The notes under the pieces: model-generated
Told to the model about the DNA's origin: nothing
Databases searched by the model: none
What the model saw: only the letters and a program-made list of their open reading frames with translations
Program-made: the position numbers and the translations under genes
Shown here: positions 1 through 5,981 of the stretch, in pieces
Numbering within the stretch: position 1 is the stretch's first letter
Layout of the letters: each line of letters opens with the position of its first letter
NCBI GenBank assembly: GCA_002310075.1
Contig: DBXU01000044.1
Span: forward strand, 18,603 to 28,656
Reading direction: 5' to 3'
Source of the DNA: Bacteroidales bacterium UBA1204
GTDB lineage: Bacteria > Bacteroidota > Bacteroidia > Bacteroidales > F082
Length of the DNA: 10,054 nt

Positions 1-99
1 ATCTCCTATTTTTTAGTTGTTTATTTAATTTCGATTGACGACTCCATCTAGTCAAATTCTTTGCCAAGGCCAAAATTGGGTTAAAAACCATGTTTTTAC

Positions 100-156
100 T
101 GACAAAATTTCCGATTTATGGCAATTCTGGATAGAATTATATGACAAAATTTCCGA
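100..156. repeat. 15-bp direct repeat pair flanking a small inverted repeat
   Basis: The sequence TGACAAAATTTCCGA occurs exactly at 100-114 and again at 142-156. The copies are offset by 42 bp, close to four helical turns. Between them, AATTCT (123-128) and AGAATT (133-138) form a 6-bp inverted repeat with a 4-nt spacer. The pair lies about 70-125 bp upstream of the first -7 box before porV. Same-face spacing suggests possible regulator binding sites, which is inference; I do not recognise the motif. The repeats are exact and easy to see, but their function is unknown. Confidence 0.6.
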
Positions 157-211
157 ATATTTAGATTGTAACATTGTTTCTGAAATAATAAGGTCACGTT
201 TTTTCATTGAG

Positions 212-225
212 AAGGAATATTCCTT
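212..225. promoter_or_regulatory. 14-bp perfect palindrome at the porV promoter (candidate operator)
   Basis: AAGGAATATTCCTT is identical to its reverse complement over 14 bases. Its last base is the first T of the -7 box TATTTTTG at 225-232, so a bound dimer would cover the spacer of this promoter. The position suits a repressor operator. The binding protein is unknown, and the palindrome is AT-rich enough that chance cannot be excluded. Confidence 0.45.
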
Positions 226-232
226 ATTTTTG
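225..232 (+). promoter_or_regulatory. Distal porV promoter, -7 box TATTTTTG
   Basis: This is an exact match to the Bacteroidota primary-sigma -7 consensus TAnnTTTG. A TTG at 207-209 is the nearest -33-like element, but its 15-nt spacing is shorter than usual. Initiation from here would give a 5' leader of about 40 nt before the porV start at 278. A second box lies at 263-270. Confidence 0.5.
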
Positions 233-262
233 CATTTAACTTGAGTTGTCAATCTGGTTTAA

Positions 263-270
263 TATATTTG
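263..270 (+). promoter_or_regulatory. Proximal porV promoter, -7 box TATATTTG
   Basis: This is an exact TAnnTTTG match with a TTG at 241-243, 19 nt upstream, which is the better-spaced -33 candidate of the two porV promoters. Only seven bases separate the box from the porV ATG at 278, so transcripts from it would be leaderless or nearly so. Either this box or the distal one at 225-232, or both, could be active. Confidence 0.5.
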
Positions 271-277
271 GTTCAAT

Positions 278-1474
278 ATGAAAAAGCACAAATTGTTTCT
301 AACTATTTTGGTTTTAGCGACTATCAGTTCTTATGGACAGCAGCATTTAGTTCGGTCCTATACGAATGTTATTACGACGGCAGCTCCTTTTCTAACGATT
401 GCGCCTGATGCTCGTGCTGGTGCATTGGGCGATTGTGGAGTGGCTACGGATCCTGATGTCTATTCCATGTACTACAATCCTGCGAAGTACGCTTTTCTCG
501 AGAATAAGTATTCCGTGGGTCTGGGTTATACACCTTGGGTGCGAAGTGTTCTTGATCACGGGAATTTTGTCAATTTAGCTGCCGCGTTTAAGCTCAGTGA
601 CCGTTCTACCATTGCTGCTACAGCCCGATATGTTGGTTATGGTGAGTTTGAAATTAGAGATGGTAACAACATGGTTATTGAGGTTTTTAGTCCGAGAGAG
701 TTTGCTACGGATATCTCCTATTCCTATCGTTTTGGCAATTATCTTTCTATAGGTGCAGCGGCTCGCTTTGTTCATTCGAAAATCTATAGTGTAACCGAAG
801 ATGCTAGGCCCGGAGTATCTATGGCGGGTGATGTTTCAGTATATTATAAGCTTCCATTGAGTGATGCACTTGACTTGTCGTTAGGCGCCAGCATTACAGA
901 CATTGGCACAAAGCTCAACTATTGGACGTTTTTGAATCAAAGGGATTTTATTCCAACCACATTACGTCTTGGGTCAAGCATAAAGTATTCCTTCAACCCA
1001 AAGAACTCCTTGTCGTTTTGTCTGGACTTTTCTAAGTTGCTTGTTCCTACGCCTCCGGTATACGAAAGAGATGAGCAGGGCAACGTGTTGGTCAACCCCG
1101 ATGGAAGCTATGTGATTAAAAGTGGCTATGATAACAATGTTTCCGTTTTACGAGGAATGTTCCAATCGTTCTATGATGCTCCAGGAATGGCTTACAACTA
1201 CAGCGCGAACGAATGGGAAAACTATGGCAAGTTCTATGAAGAATTATGTGAGATTAACACGGGTATTGGATTGGAATATAATTTGGCAAATCATTACTTT
1301 TTCCGTGGCGGTTATTATCATGAGTCGAAACATAAAGGAAATTTACAGTATTTGACACTTGGTGCAGGAATTCATTTTGGTGTATTTGGCTTGGATCTAT
1401 CTTATTTAAATGTAGTTGGTACTAGTTCTTTAAGCAATGCTATTCGTGCGGATGTCTATTTCACTTTTAAGTAA
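278..1474 (+). CDS. porV: Type IX secretion system outer-membrane protein PorV (LptO family)
   Basis: PorV is an outer-membrane beta-barrel of the type IX secretion system. In characterised members it takes cargo bearing the C-terminal sorting signal from the translocon and presents it to the PorU sortase for anchoring. This 398-residue protein has a lysine-rich hydrophobic signal peptide (about residues 1-20, ending SSYG before QQ). The family's N-terminal signature follows: TTAAPFLTIAPDARAGALGD (33-52), then NPAKYAF (67-73) and GYTPWVR (83-89). Alternating beta strands continue to a C-terminal ADVYFTFK, which ends with the penultimate aromatic residue typical of BAM substrates. A polar stretch around residues 257-310 is probably an extracellular loop. 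The length fits characterised PorV proteins of about 390 residues. No porU or other T9SS gene lies beside it in the window, and none of the nearby exported proteins shows an obvious T9SS C-terminal domain. PorQ was considered, but the DARAGALGD and NPAKYAF pattern is PorV-like. Confidence 0.9.
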   Translation: MKKHKLFLTILVLATISSYGQQHLVRSYTNVITTAAPFLTIAPDARAGALGDCGVATDPDVYSMYYNPAKYAFLENKYSVGLGYTPWVRSVLDHGNFVNLAAAFKLSDRSTIAATARYVGYGEFEIRDGNNMVIEVFSPREFATDISYSYRFGNYLSIGAAARFVHSKIYSVTEDARPGVSMAGDVSVYYKLPLSDALDLSLGASITDIGTKLNYWTFLNQRDFIPTTLRLGSSIKYSFNPKNSLSFCLDFSKLLVPTPPVYERDEQGNVLVNPDGSYVIKSGYDNNVSVLRGMFQSFYDAPGMAYNYSANEWENYGKFYEELCEINTGIGLEYNLANHYFFRGGYYHESKHKGNLQYLTLGAGIHFGVFGLDLSYLNVVGTSSLSNAIRADVYFTFK

Positions 1475-1497
1475 TAGATTTCCTAAATTGATTTTGA

Positions 1498-1527
1498 TTT
1501 GTTTTAAGGCTTTATTCATTATTTTTG
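1498..1527 (+). promoter_or_regulatory. Promoter of the MFS-GNAT pair, TTTG / TATTTTTG
   Basis: A -33-like TTTG at 1498-1501 is followed after 18 nt by a perfect -7 box TATTTTTG at 1520-1527. This is the best two-part promoter in the window. The predicted start lies near 1533, giving a leader of about 39 nt before the transporter ATG at 1572. No hairpin terminator for porV is visible between 1475 and this promoter, so some read-through from porV is possible. Confidence 0.65.
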
Positions 1528-1548
1528 CCATCCGAAATACAGATTCAA

Positions 1549-1569
1549 CGAGCTTAAACGAGCCTTAAA
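1549..1569 (+). repeat. Imperfect tandem repeat in the MFS leader
   Basis: CGAGCTTAAA (1549-1558) is followed directly by CGAGCCTTAAA (1559-1569), ending two bases before the ATG at 1572. The second copy also forms an imperfect inverted match to TTTTAAGGCT at 1502-1511, just upstream of the -7 box. It occupies the ribosome-binding region and is purine-poor, so no Shine-Dalgarno is evident. It may be coincidental. Confidence 0.4.
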
Positions 1570-1571
1570 CC

Positions 1572-2765
1572 ATGGAAGAAAAACTGTTCAATAAGAATTA
1601 TCTCTGTCTTTGTGCGGCTAATTTCTTGTTTTTCTTCTCGTTCTACCTGTTGCTTCCAGTGTTGCCCTTCTTCATTATGGAGAAGTTTCAAGCTGGCAAT
1701 GCTATCATTGGCACGGTCATCTCTTGTTATACGTTGGCTACACTTGTGGTACGTCCTTTCTCAGGCTACATGATGGACACCTTCAAGCGTAAGCCTTTGT
1801 ATCTGTTGGCATTGTCCATCTTTACGGCTGTGTTTGTGGGCTATCTTTTTGCCGCTACCATTACCATCTTAATAATAATCCGTATTGTTCACGGCTTGGC
1901 TTTTGGCCTCACCTCGGTGGGTGGTAACACCTTGGTCATCGACGTGGTGCCGTCGGAACATAGGGGAGAGGGCATCGGCTATTATGGCGTGGCCAACAAC
2001 ATCGCCATGGCGGTCGGCCCGATGACGGGCTTGTTTGTCTACGAGCATTTCAGTTTCAATGCCATCTTCATGGGTTGCATGGCTTGCAGCCTATTGGCGG
2101 CTTTGTTTGCCTCAAGGATACAGACCAAAGTAAGGCCGCCCGTCAAGCGCCCTCCGATTTCCTTGGACCGTTTCATCTTGTTGAAAGGTTTGCTGGCGGG
2201 CATATCGTTTACCTTGTTGGCTTTCGCCTATGGACAGATCTCCAATTACATCGCCCTTTATGCCAAGGAGATGGGCTTGACCATCAGTAGCGGCTTGTTC
2301 TTCACGGTGTACGCCGTCGGCCTAATTGCCTCGCGATTGTTTGCTGGCAAGATGGTTGATAAGGGCAAGGTGACGCAGACCATTGCCTTAGGTTTGGGTA
2401 TCGTCGTGTTCGCCATGTTCGGACTAGGTATGTGCCATCATTGTAATGCTTTGGGTACAGACTACACGGCGGCGGCTTTCCTTTTGATCGCCTTGTGCTG
2501 TGGCTTGGGATTTGGCGCAGCTTTCCCGTCGTTTAATGCCTTGTTCATCAACCTGGGTACCAATGCGCAACGAGGCACCGCCACATCCACCTATCTCACC
2601 ACTTGGGATCTAGGTCTTGGCATCGGCATCTTCTCGGGCGGCATGCTTGCCGAGCATTTCTCGTTCTCGGCAGCCTATCTGGTGGCTTCGGCCTCGGTGT
2701 TGGTGTCGCTCATCTTTTTTGTCATCGTCGTTACGCCTCATTATCAGAGAAATAAACTTCGCTAA
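1572..2765 (+). CDS. MFS transporter, drug/metabolite efflux type
   Basis: This is a 397-residue inner-membrane protein of the major facilitator superfamily with about 12 predicted membrane helices, the usual size for the DHA1-like 12-helix group. Conserved motif A is intact in the loop after helix 2 (GYMMDTFKRKP, 65-75). R104 in IIRIVHGLAFG fits motif B in helix 4. The helix 5 segment GVANNIAMAVGPMTG (139-153) resembles antiporter motif C, which favours proton-driven efflux over uptake. PSEHRGEGIGYYG (127-139) is also typical. The C-terminal half begins near residue 195 after a basic central loop. The substrate cannot be told from the sequence. The stop codon TAA shares its last base with the ATG of the GNAT gene, so the two are probably translationally coupled. 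GC content rises visibly inside the gene at about 1900, possibly because the start encodes phenylalanine-rich helices. Confidence 0.9.
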   Translation: MEEKLFNKNYLCLCAANFLFFFSFYLLLPVLPFFIMEKFQAGNAIIGTVISCYTLATLVVRPFSGYMMDTFKRKPLYLLALSIFTAVFVGYLFAATITILIIIRIVHGLAFGLTSVGGNTLVIDVVPSEHRGEGIGYYGVANNIAMAVGPMTGLFVYEHFSFNAIFMGCMACSLLAALFASRIQTKVRPPVKRPPISLDRFILLKGLLAGISFTLLAFAYGQISNYIALYAKEMGLTISSGLFFTVYAVGLIASRLFAGKMVDKGKVTQTIALGLGIVVFAMFGLGMCHHCNALGTDYTAAAFLLIALCCGLGFGAAFPSFNALFINLGTNAQRGTATSTYLTTWDLGLGIGIFSGGMLAEHFSFSAAYLVASASVLVSLIFFVIVVTPHYQRNKLR

Positions 2766-3352
2766 TGCAGCCCGTTCTTCCCATAGTCCAGCTTCGTGAT
2801 GCCACATCAGATGACGCGCCTTTCGTTGCACGTGTTGTGTTGGCGGGCATCGACATGTTAGAAATTGATGCTGCCATTCCAGATGAGCAACGTGCCATCT
2901 ATGAGCATTTGATTGATATTTGCCTTATGGGCGACACCTTATACAGCTACCTCAACACACGCATTGCTGAGATTGAAGGATATAGGGTAGGCGCCTTAGT
3001 GGCTTACGACGGAGCCCGCTACGCTGCCTTGCGCGCCAAGACCTTTGGCCTCGTGCAACAGACTTCAGGCATGGATTTGAGCCGCAATGCGATGGAAACC
3101 GGTTCGGGTGAGTTCTATCTAGACAGCATGGCGATTCTGTCCGATTACAGGGGCATCGGCATTGGCAAAATGCTGATACGTGACCGCATGGATTTTGCTT
3201 CAGGAAATGGTTTTCAAAAGGTCACTCTGCTTGTCGACAAGGATAAACCGCGTTTGCAGGGATATTATGAGAGTTTGGGATTTGTCTTCAGCGAAGAGAT
3301 GTTTGTGTTTGGGGCTTGGTATAATAAGTTGGAGAAAAATCGGGAGAAATAA
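2765..3352 (+). CDS. GNAT family N-acetyltransferase
   Basis: This 195-residue cytoplasmic protein has a GNAT fold, which moves an acetyl group from acetyl-CoA to an amine. The N-terminal strand and helix start at about residue 8 (VQLRDATSDDAPFVARVV). The acetyl-CoA pyrophosphate-binding motif A is clear: YLDSMAILSDYRGIGIGKML, with the R/Q-x-x-G-x-G/A core as RGIGIG near residues 130-135. The C-terminal YYESLGFVFSEEM is the usual motif B region, where the tyrosine is often the general acid. The middle segment (about 60-105) is longer than in minimal GNATs. The start ATG overlaps the stop of the MFS gene (TAATG), and no closer promoter is seen, so the two form an operon. The substrate is unknown. 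Pairing with an exporter might suggest modification and export of the same compound, but that is inference. Confidence 0.88.
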   Translation: MQPVLPIVQLRDATSDDAPFVARVVLAGIDMLEIDAAIPDEQRAIYEHLIDICLMGDTLYSYLNTRIAEIEGYRVGALVAYDGARYAALRAKTFGLVQQTSGMDLSRNAMETGSGEFYLDSMAILSDYRGIGIGKMLIRDRMDFASGNGFQKVTLLVDKDKPRLQGYYESLGFVFSEEMFVFGAWYNKLEKNREK

Positions 3353-3362
3353 GGAATTTTTC

Positions 3363-3370
3363 TACTTTTG
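3363..3370 (+). promoter_or_regulatory. Promoter of the EEP hydrolase gene, -7 box TACTTTTG
   Basis: This is a perfect TAnnTTTG match 22 bases before the ATG at 3393, placed in the 40-bp gap after the GNAT stop. The expected leader is about 15-17 nt. No well-spaced -33 TTTG is present. It suggests the hydrolase is transcribed separately from the MFS-GNAT pair, although no terminator lies between them. Confidence 0.55.
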
Positions 3371-3392
3371 TCCCAATTAAAACTGTGTTTCG

Positions 3393-4346
3393 ATGAAAAA
3401 ACTCCTTCTCTTCGCCCTTATTGTGGCTTCACTTCAGCTTTCCGCCCAGCAAATGCTTGTCGGATCCTACAACATTCGATACAAAAACGCCAACGACAGT
3501 CTCCAAGGCGAGGTGTGGGCCAAGCGTTGTCAGGTCATCTGCGACCAGGTGAACTTCATGGCGCCCGATGTCTTTGGCACGCAGGAAGTGCTATGGTCAC
3601 AATTGCAGGACATGAAGCAGGCTCTTGATGGCTATGACTATATCGGCGTCGGTCGCGATGACGGAAAACAAGGCGGCGAGCATGAAGCCATCTTTTATAA
3701 GAAAAGGAAGCTACGCCTTCTTGACCATGGCGATTTTTGGCTGAGTGAGACGCCCGACAAGCCTGGTTTGGGCTGGGACGCGGTTTGTATTCGCATCTGC
3801 ACCTGGGGTAAGTTTGCCGTCAAAACGCAGAAAGAACAACGAAATGGGGTGTTCAACCGAAAGAAGTCTGAACCGGCTTTGGAATTCTATTTTTTCAACC
3901 TCCATATGGACCATGTTGGGGTGATTGCACGGCGCGAGGCGGCCAAACTAGTGGTGCAGCGAATTCGCGAGATGGCGGATGGATACCCCGTCATTCTCAC
4001 GGGCGATTTCAACGTTGACCAAAACGATGAAATCTATACCATTTTTACCGAGTCGGGCCTGTTGAAAGACTCCTTCGATGCTGCCCGCATCCGCTTTGCG
4101 GAAAACGGCACATTCAATGCTTTCAAGACCAATTATTTCACCACAAGCCGCATCGACCATGTCTTTGTATCGCCCACCACGACCGTAGAGGCCTATGGCG
4201 TTCTCACTAACAGCTATTGGACACCTGATGAGGATCCCAACAACACCATCAAGGCCTCCGATGCGCCACAGCAGATCTCATTTGATACTTACATCCGGCA
4301 CAATCCTTCGGACCATTATCCGGTGTTTGTGAAAATCAAGCTTTGA
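3393..4346 (+). CDS. Secreted endonuclease/exonuclease/phosphatase family hydrolase
   Basis: This is a 317-residue metal-dependent hydrolase of the EEP (DNase I-like) superfamily, whose members cleave phosphodiester or phosphomonoester bonds in nucleic acids, inositol phosphates or phospholipids. A signal peptide (about 1-19, MKKLLLFALIVASLQLSAQ) predicts export to the periplasm or beyond. All core catalytic motifs are present in order: SYNIRY with N27, GTQEV with the metal-binding E65, NLHMDH with H171, LTGDFNVD with D205 and N207, SRIDHVF with D255 and H256, and the terminal PSDHYPV with D307 and H308. The enzyme should therefore be active. The substrate cannot be decided from these motifs. 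There is no lipobox and no evident T9SS sorting domain after the SDHYPV strand, so it is probably a soluble periplasmic enzyme. Its last 11 bp overlap the 3' end of the opposing EamA gene. Confidence 0.9.
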   Translation: MKKLLLFALIVASLQLSAQQMLVGSYNIRYKNANDSLQGEVWAKRCQVICDQVNFMAPDVFGTQEVLWSQLQDMKQALDGYDYIGVGRDDGKQGGEHEAIFYKKRKLRLLDHGDFWLSETPDKPGLGWDAVCIRICTWGKFAVKTQKEQRNGVFNRKKSEPALEFYFFNLHMDHVGVIARREAAKLVVQRIREMADGYPVILTGDFNVDQNDEIYTIFTESGLLKDSFDAARIRFAENGTFNAFKTNYFTTSRIDHVFVSPTTTVEAYGVLTNSYWTPDEDPNNTIKASDAPQQISFDTYIRHNPSDHYPVFVKIKL

Positions 4347-4350
4347 TTTT
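4332..4350. terminator. Inverted repeat across the two convergent stop codons
   Basis: AAAATCAA (4332-4339) and TTGATTTT (4343-4350) form an 8-bp inverted repeat with a 3-nt centre. The TGA stop of the plus-strand hydrolase (4344-4346) lies in one arm, and the TGA stop of the minus-strand EamA gene (4338-4336) lies in the other. In either direction the stem ends in a short T run, as a bidirectional terminator would, but the stem is very AT-rich and would be weak. Confidence 0.3.
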
Positions 4351-5214
4351 TCGCCTCCTAATCTCGCTCCAAGTCTGTAGCACTACTGAAATGATGATCA
4401 GTGCGATGCCGATGCAGAACGAGAAATTCAATTCCTTGTACTCTCTGAAGATAAACATGGAGAGTATGATGCTATACACAGGCTCCAAGTTGTAAGTCAA
4501 ATTGACTGTAAAGGCAGGGATTTTCTGCAACACGATGATTTGCAGCAGGCAGAGGCCGATGGTGCACACCACGACCATGAAAGCGAGATAAGGATAGTCC
4601 ATGCCAACGGGATAGAGCCTTCCGACAGGGATGAACAAATTATATATAGGTATTAGGCAGGTCAGGCCAATGAGACCGCCCACCATTTCCCAAAGCAGCA
4701 TGTTTTTTGCCTCGTAATGCTTGCCAACACGCTGGTTGGTAATGGCAAACAAGGCGTACAAGGCCGAAGAGATTACTCCTAGAATGATACCCAAACGATA
4801 ACGCGAATCAAAATGGAAGATAAGGTAGATGCCTAGGATGGTGAGTAGGCTAAAGAAAAACTCGCGCCCAGAGAAACGGTGCTTATTGATAATGGGTTCA
4901 AACAAGGCCGTGAAGAAACCAACCAAGGAGAAACATACTACACCAATGCTGACATTGGAAGCCTTGATAGAGGCATAGAAAAACACCCAATGCAAGCACA
5001 ATAACATACCTACGCCACCCATTTGCAGAATGTCCCTGAATCGGTAATGATTCAAATCTTTCCTAATGGCCAAAAAGGCCCACATCAGCAATGTTGCTGC
5101 TGCCATGCGCCACCATACTAGGATGGCGGAATCCAAGGTGATGAGTCGCCCCAAAACACCGGTGAATCCGGCGATGAAAACGGAGAGATGCAACAAGAAG
5201 TAGTCTTTTTTCAT
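4336..5214 (-). CDS. EamA/DMT family transporter (distal operon copy)
   Basis: This 292-residue inner-membrane protein has about ten hydrophobic helices arranged as two EamA repeats (roughly 5-133 and 143-281), the usual drug/metabolite transporter layout. The second repeat carries the family-like segment NLEPVYSIILSMFIFREY (242-259). The C-terminus is basic (RRRKIKA) and probably cytoplasmic. The substrate is unknown; relatives export amino acids, nucleosides or other small metabolites. Its ATG (5214-5212) overlaps the TGA of the RNA methyltransferase gene by 4 bp (ATGA), so it is very likely the last gene of a three-gene operon and translationally coupled. It clearly differs in sequence from the other EamA gene at 5956-6864, so the two are not a recent duplication. 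The 3' end overlaps the convergent hydrolase gene by 11 bp. Confidence 0.9.
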   Translation of the reverse strand: MKKDYFLLHLSVFIAGFTGVLGRLITLDSAILVWWRMAAATLLMWAFLAIRKDLNHYRFRDILQMGGVGMLLCLHWVFFYASIKASNVSIGVVCFSLVGFFTALFEPIINKHRFSGREFFFSLLTILGIYLIFHFDSRYRLGIILGVISSALYALFAITNQRVGKHYEAKNMLLWEMVGGLIGLTCLIPIYNLFIPVGRLYPVGMDYPYLAFMVVVCTIGLCLLQIIVLQKIPAFTVNLTYNLEPVYSIILSMFIFREYKELNFSFCIGIALIIISVVLQTWSEIRRRKIKA

Positions 5215-5981
5215 GGTTTTCTCCTTTGGCGGATAGCCTCGAAGGTGACGATGGCCGTGGTCACCGAAACGTTGAGCGAGTCGGCGATACCGTTCATGGG
5301 GATGATGATGTTCTGGTCAGCGGCCTCGACCCAAGCATCGGAGATGCCCGTAGCCTCAGTGCCCATCACGAGGGCGGAAGCCTTACGGAAGTCGGCGTCA
5401 AGATAGTCGATGGAAGCCTTGAGGTAGGTGCAGTAGATGGTTATGCCGTTCTTTTTCAGCCAGCTGATGCATTCTTCGGTTGAGCAGGCGTATATTGGTA
5501 CGCTGAAGATGCAACCGATGCTAGCGCGGATGGCGTTGGGGTTGAAGAGGTCGGTGGCGGGGTCGGCCACGATGACGGCGTCGACACCAGCGGCGTCAGC
5601 CGTGCGCATCACGGCCCCGAGGTTGCCTGGCTTTTCCACTGTCTCCAGCACGATGATCAAGGCGTCTTTTCTCGGTTTGAACTCGTCGAGGCTCTTGTAT
5701 TTGGGTATGGCTACAGCCAGAAGGCCATCGCTGCCTTCGCGGTAGGCAATCTTGTCGAACACCTCTTCAGTGACGGTCTCGATGAACTCGGCTTTGATGG
5801 CAAGCGGCCCACGCAGCAACGACTCGCAGACATACAACTGCTCAATCACGAAGCCGCACTTTTGTGCGCGCTCAATCTCGCGCTCTCCTTCAATAAGAAT
5901 GCGGTTCTGATCACGACGCTCAGAAGCCTTCTGCAGTTTGACGAGATTCTTGATTTTAGGGTTTGTCTTGCTGGTAATCAT
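5211..5981 (-). CDS. TrmH/SpoU family RNA 2'-O-methyltransferase
   Basis: This 256-residue SPOUT-class enzyme should transfer a methyl group from S-adenosylmethionine to a ribose 2'-OH in rRNA or tRNA. The N-terminal part (about 1-95) starts MITSKTNPKIKNL and contains the typical ILIEGEREIERA, matching the SpoU substrate-binding domain. The catalytic knot domain has all three motifs: motif 1 EKPGNLGAVMRTADAAG (116-132, with N120 and R126), motif 2 MGTEATGIS (206-214, with E209) and motif 3 IPMNGIADSLNVSVTTAI (227-244). The exact RNA target cannot be read from sequence; RlmB-like and TsnR-like enzymes share these motifs. The chosen ATG at 5981 lies 26 bp inside the 3' end of the upstream EamA gene. 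It is supported because the MITSKTNPKIK start matches where family proteins normally begin. The stop overlaps the next EamA ATG by 4 bp. Confidence 0.92.
   Translation of the reverse strand: MITSKTNPKIKNLVKLQKASERRDQNRILIEGEREIERAQKCGFVIEQLYVCESLLRGPLAIKAEFIETVTEEVFDKIAYREGSDGLLAVAIPKYKSLDEFKPRKDALIIVLETVEKPGNLGAVMRTADAAGVDAVIVADPATDLFNPNAIRASIGCIFSVPIYACSTEECISWLKKNGITIYCTYLKASIDYLDADFRKASALVMGTEATGISDAWVEAADQNIIIPMNGIADSLNVSVTTAIVTFEAIRQRRKP

Larger units (their letters stand above)
1..277. other. AT-rich non-coding region upstream of porV
   Basis: No convincing gene is visible here. One plus-strand frame is open from the left edge to a TAG at 49-51 (it reads ...LISIDDSI-stop). It could be the tail of an upstream gene, but it is too short to identify and does not look like the C-terminal sorting domain of PorU, which lies next to porV in several Bacteroidota. 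The stretch contains a 15-bp direct repeat, two inverted repeats and two -7 promoter boxes, listed separately. It is best read as the regulatory region of porV. Confidence 0.6.

Noticed and set aside
35..244. 69-codon open frame from a TTG start, plus a 66-codon frame on the other strand (52-252)
   Set aside because: There is no good start context or recognisable protein pattern. The DNA is AT-rich and carries direct repeats and promoter elements. The repeated DKIS in the plus frame simply reflects the 42-bp (14-codon) repeat offset.
278..1474. Alternative identity as PorQ or a FadL-type transporter
   Set aside because: The N-terminal DARAGALGD, NPAKYAF and GYTPWVR signatures and the length of about 400 residues fit PorV better than PorQ. 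No FadL-type plug sequence is evident.
3230..3241. 12-bp perfect palindrome CTTGTCGACAAG
   Set aside because: It lies inside the conserved GNAT coding sequence (LLVDKDK region), where codon constraints explain it. There is no promoter nearby.
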